Below, one piece after another: positions 1-7,717 of a DNA stretch of 64,000 nt. Each line of letters opens with the position of its first letter. The stretch's first letter is position 1. The notes under the pieces are model-generated. The model saw only the letters and a program-made list of their open reading frames with translations, ran no database searches and was not told the DNA's origin. A program made the translations under genes and the position numbers. Source of the stretch: an uncultured Psychroserpens sp. (GTDB lineage: Bacteria; Bacteroidota; Bacteroidia; Flavobacteriales; Flavobacteriaceae); contig NZ_CANNDQ010000006.1 of assembly GCF_947503375.1 (NCBI RefSeq), forward strand, positions 186,001-250,000, given 5' to 3'.

Positions 1-126
1 GAACGATTCATTAAGTATGGATATAATAAAAAATTAGAACAAGCAAAAGTTGCAAGAGCTTACGGGAGAATATTTTATATTGCTATAATAATTATAATAG
101 CTAGCGTTAAAATATTGTACTTTTAG
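1..126 (+). CDS. C-terminal end of an unidentified membrane protein
   Basis: Frame 1 is open from the first base and stops with TAG at 124-126, giving 41 residues of a gene that begins outside the window. The tail is a basic stretch (residues about 5-23) followed by a strongly hydrophobic run rich in isoleucine (about 25-36) that looks like a final membrane segment. The family cannot be named from so little sequence. It runs in the same direction as the symporter that starts 38 bases later. Confidence 0.5.
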   Translation, partial: ERFIKYGYNKKLEQAKVARAYGRIFYIAIIIIIASVKILYF

Positions 127-164
127 TTTACTGATTAATAGTAGATTTAATTCTTAAAAATTAT

Positions 165-1472
165 ATGAAAAAATTAGCATTACATTGGCAGATTATTTTA
201 GGGATGGTTCTCGGAGTTATGGTTGGGTTGTTAATGACAAACTTTGAAGGCGGAAAAGAAATTATTCAAGATTGGGTAAAACCTTTTGGTAGAATATTTA
301 TCAAATGTCTCAAAATGATAGCGATTCCATTGATTTTAGCGGCTTTGATTAAAGGCGTATCAGATTTAAGAGACATTTCTAAATTATCGAAGATGGGTGG
401 ACGTACGATCTTTATTTATATAACAACAACCGTAATAGCAGTGTCTATTGGTCTACTATTAGTTAACATGGTTAATCCAGGAAAATCGATTACTGAGTCT
501 ACAAGGACAGAAATGGTTGAGAATTATAGTGGTGATACACAGAAATATAAAGATACGGCCAAGAAGCAAAAAGACAGCGGGCCTCTTCAAGCGCTTGAAG
601 ACATTGTCCCTGATAATATTTTTGCTGCAGCCACCAGTAATCGTAATATGCTTCAGATTATTTTCTTTGCAATTTTCTTTGGGATAGGCCTGATTCTTAT
701 ACCAGAAGAAAAAGGGAAAACAGTAAAAGATTTTTTTGATGGTTTTAATGAAGTTATTCTTAAAATGGTAGATATTATTATGCTAGCTGCGCCTTATGGT
801 GTATTTGCTTTATTAGCTGCTATTATTGTAGAATCTCCAAGTGTAGACCTATTCAAGGCTCTTGGCTGGTATGCGTTTACAGTAGTTTTAGGGCTATTAC
901 TTATGATTTTTGTGTATATCATAATCGTTTTAGTCTTTACCAAAAAGAAACCAAATTTCTTTATTAATGGTATTTCACCAGCTCAATTATTGGCGTTTTC
1001 AACAAGTTCCAGTGCAGCAACTTTGCCAGTAACAATGGAACGAGTAACAGAACATTTAGGAGTAGAAGAAGAAGTGTCTAGTTTTGTTTTGCCAATTGGA
1101 GCTACTATTAATATGGATGGAACAAGTCTGTATCAAGCTGTAGCAGCAGTTTTTATAGCTCAAGCTTTCGGTATGAATTTAGAGTTCTCCACACAACTTG
1201 GAATCATTGCCACTGCTACATTAGCCTCTATTGGGAGTGCAGCAGTTCCTGGAGCAGGAATGGTAATGTTAGTTGGAGTACTGGGTTATGCAGGAATACC
1301 AGAAGCTGGTTTGGCACTAATTTTTGCAGTAGATAGACCATTAGATATGTGTCGTACTGTAGTAAATGTTACAGGTGATGCGACAGTATCTATGGTTGTA
1401 GCAAAATCAGTAGGAAAACTAGGAGAGCCAAAAATAAAAAATTGGGATGATGAGTATGAAGCCGTAAAATAG
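165..1472 (+). CDS. Sodium:dicarboxylate (glutamate/aspartate) symporter, DAACS family
   Basis: 435 residues, full length for the GltP/DctA/EAAT family of inner-membrane carriers that import dicarboxylic amino acids or C4-dicarboxylates with Na+ or H+. The serine-rich re-entrant loop (FSTSSSAATLPVT, about 280-292), the GATINMDGTSLY motif (about 309-320) and the second hairpin with IGSAAVPGAG (about 357-366) are all visible, as are about eight hydrophobic segments. The substrate cannot be decided by eye. It lies 59 bases upstream of the ATP-grasp operon and could be co-transcribed with it, supplying an acidic amino acid, but no evidence forces that link. Confidence 0.9.
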   Translation: MKKLALHWQIILGMVLGVMVGLLMTNFEGGKEIIQDWVKPFGRIFIKCLKMIAIPLILAALIKGVSDLRDISKLSKMGGRTIFIYITTTVIAVSIGLLLVNMVNPGKSITESTRTEMVENYSGDTQKYKDTAKKQKDSGPLQALEDIVPDNIFAAATSNRNMLQIIFFAIFFGIGLILIPEEKGKTVKDFFDGFNEVILKMVDIIMLAAPYGVFALLAAIIVESPSVDLFKALGWYAFTVVLGLLLMIFVYIIIVLVFTKKKPNFFINGISPAQLLAFSTSSSAATLPVTMERVTEHLGVEEEVSSFVLPIGATINMDGTSLYQAVAAVFIAQAFGMNLEFSTQLGIIATATLASIGSAAVPGAGMVMLVGVLGYAGIPEAGLALIFAVDRPLDMCRTVVNVTGDATVSMVVAKSVGKLGEPKIKNWDDEYEAVK

Positions 1473-1531
1473 TTTTATATAACAGAATATTCTTTTTAAA
1501 TTTATAAAAAATACCAACTAAAAATAGAACT

Positions 1532-2569
1532 ATGAATATATGTTTTATAATGTATCCATGGGAAAATATAGACCCAGAAAATGATACGAGTCTAGCCTTG
1601 ATTAAAGAATGTGTCAAACGTGGACATGGTGTGGCTATGTGTACACCAGCCAATCTTACTATACGGAATAGTGTTACCAATGCATTTTGTACTGTTATAA
1701 ATCGTATGAGCAAAGTTCCTTCATCTTTGAAAGCGTTCTATAATAAAGCCGATATAAGAGAAGAAATGCTACCATTAGCAGGTTTTGATGCTATCTTTTT
1801 TAGAGCTAATCCTCCACTAGATCCAATCATGCTCAACTTTTTGGACTCCGTTAAAGATGATGTGTTTATTGTAAATTCATTACAAGGTATGAGAGAAGCC
1901 AACAATAAACTATACACCGCAGCTTTTGGAGATGCTCACAGTAATATAATACCTAATACTCATGTTTCTAAAAATAAAAAATACTTAGTAGAGCAGATTA
2001 AAGAATCTAAGGCTGATAAGATGATTTTGAAACCACTCAATGGTTTTGGTGGTTCTGGTGTCATCTTAATTGAAAAATCTGCAATGAGTAATATCAATTC
2101 GTTACTAGATTTTTATATAAACAGTACAGACGGAAGTTCTAACTATGTGATTTTACAAGATTATATTGAAGGTGCAGATCAAGGTGATGTTAGAATCTTA
2201 TTATTAAATGGAGAGCCTGTAGGAGCTATGAAACGTATACCAGGAAGTGATGACCATCGATCAAATGTATCGGCAGGAGGTAGTATTGCAAAACATACGT
2301 TAACCAAAGATGAAAAAGCTTTGTGTAAGCAAATAGGACCAAAATTAGTAAAAGATGGATTGTATTTTGTTGGTATTGATGTCATTGGAGGTAAACTAGT
2401 GGAGGTTAATGTAATGTCTCCAGGTGGAATAACCTACATCAATAAAGTCTACAAAAATAAGGTTAGGGTTGAGGAGCGTGTTATTGATTTTCTTGAAAGC
2501 AAAGTATTAGATCAATTACAAGCATTTGATAGACGTGTACGTTTACGTAAAACTGTTGAAGACGCTTAA
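1532..2569 (+). CDS. Glutathione-synthetase-like ATP-grasp ligase
   Basis: 345 residues. The ATP-grasp fold is recognised from the glycine-rich loop KPLNGFGGSG (167-176), the central segment GAMKRIP...RSNVSAGG (231-250), and the metal-binding end GIDVIGGKLVEVNVMSPGG (281-299), which matches the VIG..L.E.NV.SP signature of bacterial GshB. Such enzymes join a carboxylate to an amine through an acyl-phosphate. I infer a peptide or amino-acid ligase rather than true glutathione synthesis, because no gamma-glutamylcysteine ligase is nearby and the partners are a formyl-amidohydrolase-like protein and a peptidase. First gene of a tightly spaced set; the next gene starts 9 bases later. It could still be a genuine glutathione synthetase. 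Confidence 0.8.
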   Translation: MNICFIMYPWENIDPENDTSLALIKECVKRGHGVAMCTPANLTIRNSVTNAFCTVINRMSKVPSSLKAFYNKADIREEMLPLAGFDAIFFRANPPLDPIMLNFLDSVKDDVFIVNSLQGMREANNKLYTAAFGDAHSNIIPNTHVSKNKKYLVEQIKESKADKMILKPLNGFGGSGVILIEKSAMSNINSLLDFYINSTDGSSNYVILQDYIEGADQGDVRILLLNGEPVGAMKRIPGSDDHRSNVSAGGSIAKHTLTKDEKALCKQIGPKLVKDGLYFVGIDVIGGKLVEVNVMSPGGITYINKVYKNKVRVEERVIDFLESKVLDQLQAFDRRVRLRKTVEDA

Positions 2570-2578
2570 AAAATAAAG

Positions 2579-2911
2579 ATGATGAAATCTTCCAATTGGA
2601 GTAAGCAAGAACTTGTTGCATATATACTATTGTATATAGCAAATATTGATCTAAAAGAGTCTAACTCTGAGCGTGATTTTATTATGTCTAAAGTTGATAG
2701 AGCAACATTTCAGAATATTCATGATGAATTTGATGCAGATAATGATTATCAAAGTATCACTAAAATTGTAGAAGCTGTAAAGCTTCATAATCTTCATACC
2801 AACTCAGACGAATTATTTGCCGATATAAAACTTATGGCCTTTGCAGATGGTGACTTCAATCAAATAGAACAATCAGTTTATAATTACCTAAAGAAGCTCT
2901 TAAATAAATAA
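2579..2911 (+). CDS. Small TerB-like acidic helical protein
   Basis: 110 residues, predicted all-helical and soluble. The C-terminal part LMAFADGDFNQIEQSVYNYLKKLL (about 85-108) resembles the ADG.....E helix-turn segment of TerB-family proteins, where acidic residues bind metal. The resemblance is moderate and the assignment tentative. The ORF begins with two consecutive Met codons. It sits between the ATP-grasp ligase (9 bases upstream) and the N-formylglutamate amidohydrolase-like gene (1 base downstream), so it is almost certainly translated with them. A regulator, scaffold or metal-sensing role is inference. Confidence 0.55.
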   Translation: MMKSSNWSKQELVAYILLYIANIDLKESNSERDFIMSKVDRATFQNIHDEFDADNDYQSITKIVEAVKLHNLHTNSDELFADIKLMAFADGDFNQIEQSVYNYLKKLLNK

Positions 2912-2912
2912 T

Positions 2913-3743
2913 ATGCAACGACTTTCCATATCTCAAATTATTAATAAGATTAATAATGAAGAACAGTTTCATGCTATTTCTGATGATTACGCATTTACTT
3001 TGAAAATCGATAGTTATGTGCATTACGTATGTGGTGCAGTACATGATGGGCATCAGTTTAGAAAAGAATTATGGGAAAATTGCATCCACACAGAATATGA
3101 ACGTTGGTACGAAGAGGACCCCGAAACTAAAAAAATGATAGCCTCACACCCAATAGTAATTGCTGGATGTGATTCGCGTTTTGAATATGATTTAAATAGA
3201 ACTCCTGAAGAGGCTGTATTTGATACAGCTTGGGGAAAACAGTTATGGCATCAACCTCTTTCTGAAACACATAAAAATAAGAGCTTAGTTAAGCATACCA
3301 ATTTTTATAGTGTTGTGCATGCGCTCATCACTAAGTTGGAAGAAAAATTTGGCGTATGTATTGTGTATGATATCCACAGTTATAATTGGAAGCGATGGGA
3401 TAGGGAAGTACCAACTTGGAATTTAGGAACTTCCAACGTGGATAATGAGAGATTTGGTCATGTCATTGAAGTTTGGAGACAACATCTTTCTGAGTTTCAA
3501 TTACCGCATAATATCAAATCTACCTCAAAAATTAATGATACATTCCAAGGAAATGGATATTTCTTAAAATTTATCACTAAAAACTTTCAAAATACATTAG
3601 TTTTGGCAACAGAAATCGCTAAGATCTATTGTGATGAATATAAATATGTTATTTATCCTGAAGTAGTCACAGCTGTTGAGGAACAGCTAAGAAAAATATT
3701 ACCTGAACACGCAAGTTACTTTTACAAAAAGCACATAAACTAA
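2913..3743 (+). CDS. N-formylglutamate amidohydrolase family protein
   Basis: 276 residues. The family hydrolyses N-formyl or N-acyl amino acids with a zinc ion. Visible family landmarks are VHDG (43-46), the acidic/arginine segment DSRFEYDLNR (87-96), the metal-site motif DIHSY (153-157) preceded by a beta strand, NLGTSN (170-175), and EIAKIYC (234-240). No signal peptide, so cytosolic. Its stop codon overlaps the ATG of the following DUF1704 gene by one base, implying translational coupling. The true substrate is unknown; with a ligase and a peptidase beside it, an acylated glutamyl compound or small peptide is plausible. Confidence 0.8.
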   Translation: MQRLSISQIINKINNEEQFHAISDDYAFTLKIDSYVHYVCGAVHDGHQFRKELWENCIHTEYERWYEEDPETKKMIASHPIVIAGCDSRFEYDLNRTPEEAVFDTAWGKQLWHQPLSETHKNKSLVKHTNFYSVVHALITKLEEKFGVCIVYDIHSYNWKRWDREVPTWNLGTSNVDNERFGHVIEVWRQHLSEFQLPHNIKSTSKINDTFQGNGYFLKFITKNFQNTLVLATEIAKIYCDEYKYVIYPEVVTAVEEQLRKILPEHASYFYKKHIN

Positions 3744-4903
3744 TGCCACAAATCACAAGTACTGATGAGTATCAAGATGTATTCGATATCGATGCAAATT
3801 TAAATCGCCTCGTTAAGAAGATTGAGTTACTCAATTATATCAATCCATTAAATATTGAACGTGAAAAGCGACAGTTTTTCTCTACAAAATATGTTTACGA
3901 ACCAGTTTTTAAATATCCAAAAATAAAGTTCAATGGCTATAAATTGCATCGATTATTCTTTTCTCAGCGCCTAGAACGTATTGAAGATAAGTCTATAAGG
4001 CAACTCTATGAAGATGTTATCTATGAGTATTCTGGTTTGATTGAATGTATTGAAACCATTAATCAAGGGAGAAAGTTTTACTATAACAGTTTAAAAAGTT
4101 TTGGAACACCAACAGAAAAAGATATCGATAATGCAAAGTTTATTTTGCGTTTCGACGATAGTGATTTTGATGAAGAAATGCTTCCTATCTATTCAGCTAC
4201 AGATGCAATTGAGTATTTTAAAGCGTATTCAAAACGTTATAATTTTGATTATAATATTAGATTATCAACCAATCTTTCGGCAGCAGCAATGGTGTTAAAT
4301 AATACCCAAACATTAGTATTGCGAAAAAATCATAAATTCAGTATGAATCAGTTGAAAGTTCTTACTAACCATGAAATTGGTGTTCACATGGTAACCACAT
4401 TCAATGGCTTAGCCCAGCCATTAAAAGTATTCTCTAATGGTTTTCCCAATAATGTAGAAACACAAGAAGGTTTAGCAGTATATTCAGAATACATGTCTGG
4501 ATGTTTAACAATCAAGCGTTTAAAAGAGTTGGCTTATCGTGTAATTGCTGTAGATACACTCAATAAAGGCTATAATTTTGCAGACACTTTTGATTTGTTG
4601 TATAGTCAATATAAATTAAATAGAGATACAGCATACGCTATCACATTACGTGTGCACAGAGGTGGTGGTTTTACTAAAGATCATCAGTATTTAACAGGTA
4701 TAAATCAAATATATAAATATGCCAAGTCTGGAGGTGATTTGGATGTACTTTTGACTGGAAAAGTGACACTAGACTATGCCGATACTATAAAAAAACTCCA
4801 AAATAGAGGTCTAGCGATACCTTCAAAACATTATACTGATGCTTACTTAACGAATGACAATTCAAATAAAAATCTTGATTTTATATTGAAAAGTTTAAAG
4901 TAG
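3743..4903 (+). CDS. QEGLA-motif (DUF1704, MATCAP-related) metallopeptidase
   Basis: 386 residues. The zinc motif HEIGVH (210-215) has the HExxxH spacing that distinguishes DUF1704 proteins from ordinary HExxH zincins, followed by the name-giving QEGLA (241-245; E242 is the expected third ligand) and the conserved VHRGGGFTKDHQYLTG segment (304-319). The eukaryotic relative MATCAP is a detyrosinating carboxypeptidase of tubulin; bacterial members are annotated as 'flavohemoglobin expression-modulating QEGLA motif' proteins with no firmly known substrate. All expected catalytic residues are present, so an active peptidase is likely. It overlaps the upstream gene by one base and is 5 bases from the next. 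Confidence 0.85.
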   Translation: MPQITSTDEYQDVFDIDANLNRLVKKIELLNYINPLNIEREKRQFFSTKYVYEPVFKYPKIKFNGYKLHRLFFSQRLERIEDKSIRQLYEDVIYEYSGLIECIETINQGRKFYYNSLKSFGTPTEKDIDNAKFILRFDDSDFDEEMLPIYSATDAIEYFKAYSKRYNFDYNIRLSTNLSAAAMVLNNTQTLVLRKNHKFSMNQLKVLTNHEIGVHMVTTFNGLAQPLKVFSNGFPNNVETQEGLAVYSEYMSGCLTIKRLKELAYRVIAVDTLNKGYNFADTFDLLYSQYKLNRDTAYAITLRVHRGGGFTKDHQYLTGINQIYKYAKSGGDLDVLLTGKVTLDYADTIKKLQNRGLAIPSKHYTDAYLTNDNSNKNLDFILKSLK

Positions 4904-4908
4904 CATAT

Positions 4909-6762
4909 ATGAAAACACAATTTTTCATAGTATTCGCACTTTTTAGTTCTTTAATTTCTTTTAGTCAAGACATAAAAGTTAACCAAAACAATAGTCATGA
5001 ATTATTTGTTGAGACTTTAAATAATTCTAAAGATATACGCTATAATGACATCTTAAACAAATACAATACATATATAGATTTGCATCCAAATAATATTGAT
5101 GTTAGAATTTATAGATGTAAGTTTATTGGAAGTGCTTACTATGATGAGTACGAAGATTATAATTTGAATTATGAGGAAACTGAAGCATGTATTAACCAAT
5201 TATATTCTGAATTTCCCGCACATCCCGAGGTTATACTATACAATTTAGACAATGCTTATTACGATGATAGAGAAGACCTCATAAATGAAGCTATAGCCAA
5301 ATATGAATCTGACAAAACGAATTGGACCTATCAGCAAATTGGAAGATTATATGAACTAGCTTCATTCTTTTATGTTGAAGACAATGATTTTAAAGCTATC
5401 ATGTATGCCGAAAAAGCTGAGCGTTTTAGTGACAGTCTCGACCTTTCAGTTTTATTGGCCAAAGCCAACATTCGAATGGGAAATACTGATAAGGCTAAAG
5501 ATCATCTTATTGATGGATTGTTTTATGATGGTGAGGCATGGACTTTACAGCAAAAAGGAGAATTGTTAATTGAGTTTGGTGAAACAGATAAAGCTCTTGA
5601 AATGTTTGACCGAGTGAAAGAAAAAGATTCCACATACAGTAATAACAAAAGTCTATATAAAATCTTTATAGAATCTGAAAACTATGAAGCAGCTAGGTCT
5701 TTTCTAGTACAGGATACAATACCTGATTGGAATAAAACTGAGAACATTCAAAAATTATTGAATCACGATATTTCATATTCGAGCGCAGATACTGCTTTAG
5801 TAAGTTATAGAAGAATGCAAGAATTGAGTTATTATGATGATTTTTTTGGAATTAAGCGCTTGCGTATTTCTGGAAAACCTTCTTTTGATTTATGGACACT
5901 AAGCGAGTTATCACATATACTTCTACTCGGTTTATGTATTATTATCCTATTTCTAATCCCGTATATTTTAATCTTACCAATCTATAGTGCTAAAACATTT
6001 TTTAAATTAAAACCTATTGCTTTTGAGAAATGCTTGCCTGTTAATTGGACACTTAAACATTTTTGGCTTATTGTTTTTGTGTATTTAATAACGCAGACCT
6101 CATTGGTGTTTATATTTTATTACCAAAATTATATGAATGTCTATTTTGATATTGTATATAATTATGTAGAAGAGGGGGTTTTAGAGTCACAATTACTAAC
6201 AGCTAATAGTTTGTTATACTATACTGTTGTGTGTTTTGTGTTGACCTTATTATTCTTAAATAAAAAACGTCTTAAGTTTATATTTAATTCTGATATAAAT
6301 TATGGAAGTATTATTGCTTTGAGTGTTTTATTTATGATTAGTAATTTCACAATTATAAAATTCCTAAGAACAATCATGCCTTTCGACGAAACGACTACTT
6401 TTTATCAATTATTAAATATGAAGGAAGAAATAGGCTTGCTACTCAATGAGTATGGATTCTCCATTTCTGTCTTAGCTGTTGCTGTCTTAGTTCCTTTCTA
6501 TGAAGAGGTTATGTTTAGAGGGATTATTCTTTCATCAACAGAAAAATATTTGGGTTTTAGATGGGCAAATGTAATTCAAGCTACTCTTTTTGGTGTTGTG
6601 CATTTTAATTTACAACTATTTCTTTTTTACTTCTTTTTTGGTCTAGTAACTGGATATGCCGTAAAACGAACAAATGGGTTGCTTACAGGAATAGTTTTCC
6701 ACACAGTGAATAATTTCATCGTATTATTAGCCATCTACGTATCTTCCAAATTACTATTTTAA
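4909..6762 (+). CDS. TPR domain fused to CPBP (CAAX-type) intramembrane metalloprotease
   Basis: 617 residues. An N-terminal signal peptide (1-19) precedes a soluble half with helical TPR-like repeats (about 130-260), followed by membrane segments starting near 335. The CPBP/Abi glutamic-protease motifs are intact: EEVMFR (532-537), FGVVH (561-565) and HTVNN (598-602). The topology places the TPR half outside the cytoplasm. Bacterial CPBP proteases cleave membrane or lipidated substrates and often handle peptide export or self-immunity. As last gene of the operon starting at 1532, it may process or dispose of the product of the ligase/peptidase genes; that is inference. Confidence 0.85.
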   Translation: MKTQFFIVFALFSSLISFSQDIKVNQNNSHELFVETLNNSKDIRYNDILNKYNTYIDLHPNNIDVRIYRCKFIGSAYYDEYEDYNLNYEETEACINQLYSEFPAHPEVILYNLDNAYYDDREDLINEAIAKYESDKTNWTYQQIGRLYELASFFYVEDNDFKAIMYAEKAERFSDSLDLSVLLAKANIRMGNTDKAKDHLIDGLFYDGEAWTLQQKGELLIEFGETDKALEMFDRVKEKDSTYSNNKSLYKIFIESENYEAARSFLVQDTIPDWNKTENIQKLLNHDISYSSADTALVSYRRMQELSYYDDFFGIKRLRISGKPSFDLWTLSELSHILLLGLCIIILFLIPYILILPIYSAKTFFKLKPIAFEKCLPVNWTLKHFWLIVFVYLITQTSLVFIFYYQNYMNVYFDIVYNYVEEGVLESQLLTANSLLYYTVVCFVLTLLFLNKKRLKFIFNSDINYGSIIALSVLFMISNFTIIKFLRTIMPFDETTTFYQLLNMKEEIGLLLNEYGFSISVLAVAVLVPFYEEVMFRGIILSSTEKYLGFRWANVIQATLFGVVHFNLQLFLFYFFFGLVTGYAVKRTNGLLTGIVFHTVNNFIVLLAIYVSSKLLF

Positions 6763-6787
6763 GAAAACCTTAAAGCTAAGGCTTTTC
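6763..6787 (+). terminator. Possible hairpin terminator after the TPR-CPBP gene
   Basis: Directly after the stop codon, AAAACCTT can pair with AAGG(C)TTTT across a six-base loop, with one bulged C. It is placed and built like a weak intrinsic terminator, but no long T run follows. The same left arm can pair instead with 6886-6899 (see the next entry), so the two foldings exclude each other. Confidence 0.35.
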
Positions 6788-6899
6788 TATCAGTACATTT
6801 ACTGATACTTATCTTATATTAGACATGTATAAGACAAGAACTTGATTCGTTCCTAACTAACAGAAGCTAGGCTCAAGTTGATTTTGCTTTAAGGTTTTC
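6763..6899. repeat. 137-base element bounded by a perfect 14-base inverted repeat, with internal hairpins
   Basis: GAAAACCTTAAAGC (6763-6776) is the exact reverse complement of 6886-6899. Between the arms lie TATCAGTA/TACTGATA around CATT (about 6789-6808), CTTAT/ATAAG (about 6809-6834) and AACTTGA/TCAAGTT (about 6839-6879), so the stretch can be drawn as a branched, cloverleaf-like fold. No ORF of note lies inside and no clear target-site duplication flanks it. It may be a structured RNA, a miniature palindromic element, or a cruciform. I see no match to a known RNA family. Confidence 0.45.
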
Positions 6900-6978
6900 A
6901 ATAATTTATTGTAAGTTCAAGTGTTTTAGCAAACTTAACATAATATGCTTCAATTTAGAATACATTACGGATTAATAA

Positions 6979-7007
6979 AACTCAACTTGAGTTAAGTCAT
7001 GACTTAA
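6979..7007. repeat. Adjacent palindromes in the 6763-7278 gene-free stretch
   Basis: AACTCAA-C-TTGAGTT (6979-6993) runs directly into the perfect 16-base palindrome TTAAGTCATGACTTAA (6992-7007). Dyads of this kind are typical of dimeric regulator sites or cruciforms. Just after them a 39-codon reading frame (7008-7127, beginning MSKHILLMSE) is open on the + strand, but there is no further support that it is translated. The rest of 6900-7249 is AT-rich with an isolated TATTTTTG box (7108-7115) and no other recognisable feature. Confidence 0.4.
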
Positions 7008-7249
7008 ATGAGTAAACATATTCTTTTAATGAGTGAGCCAATTAAGCAACTCATAGATGTTTTTTGCACTTCTATTTTTTTAAACAATTTTTTTGGTCTT
7101 ATACCGATATTTTTGCTTGAGTTCTAGATACAGTAGTACATTTATACTATAAATAATGTGCTATTAATCAATATTCTAGAAATTAGATAATCCCTCTTGA
7201 TTAAAAATTATTTTAGAGTTAAATTAGTTTTAATTAGTTGTTAATTATT

Positions 7250-7280
7250 AAAGTCCTTTTGATAGAAAGGACTTTTTTTT
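7250..7280. terminator. Intrinsic terminator, T8 on the + strand
   Basis: AAAGTCCTTT (7250-7259) pairs perfectly with AAAGGACTTT (7266-7275) around a six-base loop, and a run of eight T (7273-7280) follows on the + strand. It touches the stop codon of the minus-strand DCC gene, so it may serve both strands, but the T tract is best for a + strand transcript. The nearest + strand gene ends almost 490 bases upstream, which suggests either a long 3' tail or an unannotated RNA. Confidence 0.7.
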
Positions 7281-7698
7281 AGTCGATAAACTTAGACTTT
7301 AATTCTGGAGTAGGAATCATGCAAGCTTCTTTTTTACCATACCATTTGTATCTGTTTCGAGCTATAAAATCATAAAACAAATTTCGAATAAAAGCTGGGA
7401 CTATAAAAAAAACACTCATCAGATTTCTAGGGAAGCCTAAGTGTTTTGCAATATGTAATGCAGCCGTAGATTTTATATATAGCCCCTTGTTATGGGAATA
7501 GAGCAATATAGAATCTGTTTTTGTAGTGTCAATATCAAATCGTGTAATAATATCCTCACCTATTTTACTTTGCAAGGGAGCAAACATGAATTGATTTTTC
7601 TTGTCATGCTTAATGACATATTGAATAGATGAATTGCAAAGATTGCAAATACCATCAAATAGTATTAATTGCTTAGATTTTGGTAAACGTTCTATCAC
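7279..7698 (-). CDS. DCC family (DUF393) thiol-disulfide oxidoreductase-like protein
   Basis: 139 residues. The N-terminus carries the family signature LILFDGICNLCN (11-22), with the DxxCxxC arrangement (D15, C18, C21) that names the DCC family, within a thioredoxin-like small domain. The precise reaction is not established for the family. It starts 20 bases downstream of the TPR/LuxR-like regulator gene and is probably co-transcribed with it. Its stop codon overlaps the foot of the 7250-7280 terminator. Confidence 0.8.
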   Translation of the reverse strand: MIERLPKSKQLILFDGICNLCNSSIQYVIKHDKKNQFMFAPLQSKIGEDIITRFDIDTTKTDSILLYSHNKGLYIKSTAALHIAKHLGFPRNLMSVFFIVPAFIRNLFYDFIARNRYKWYGKKEACMIPTPELKSKFID

Positions 7699-7717
7699 AT
7701 TGCAAAGATAATTGATC

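Noticed and set aside
1390..1713. A 107-codon minus-strand frame across the symporter end and ATP-grasp start
   Set aside because: It overlaps two well-supported genes, has random-looking hydrophobic composition, and no promoter or terminator.
7008..7127. 39-codon + strand frame in the gene-free stretch, considered as a gene
   Set aside because: No start-site support or family; kept only as part of a finding, not as a feature.
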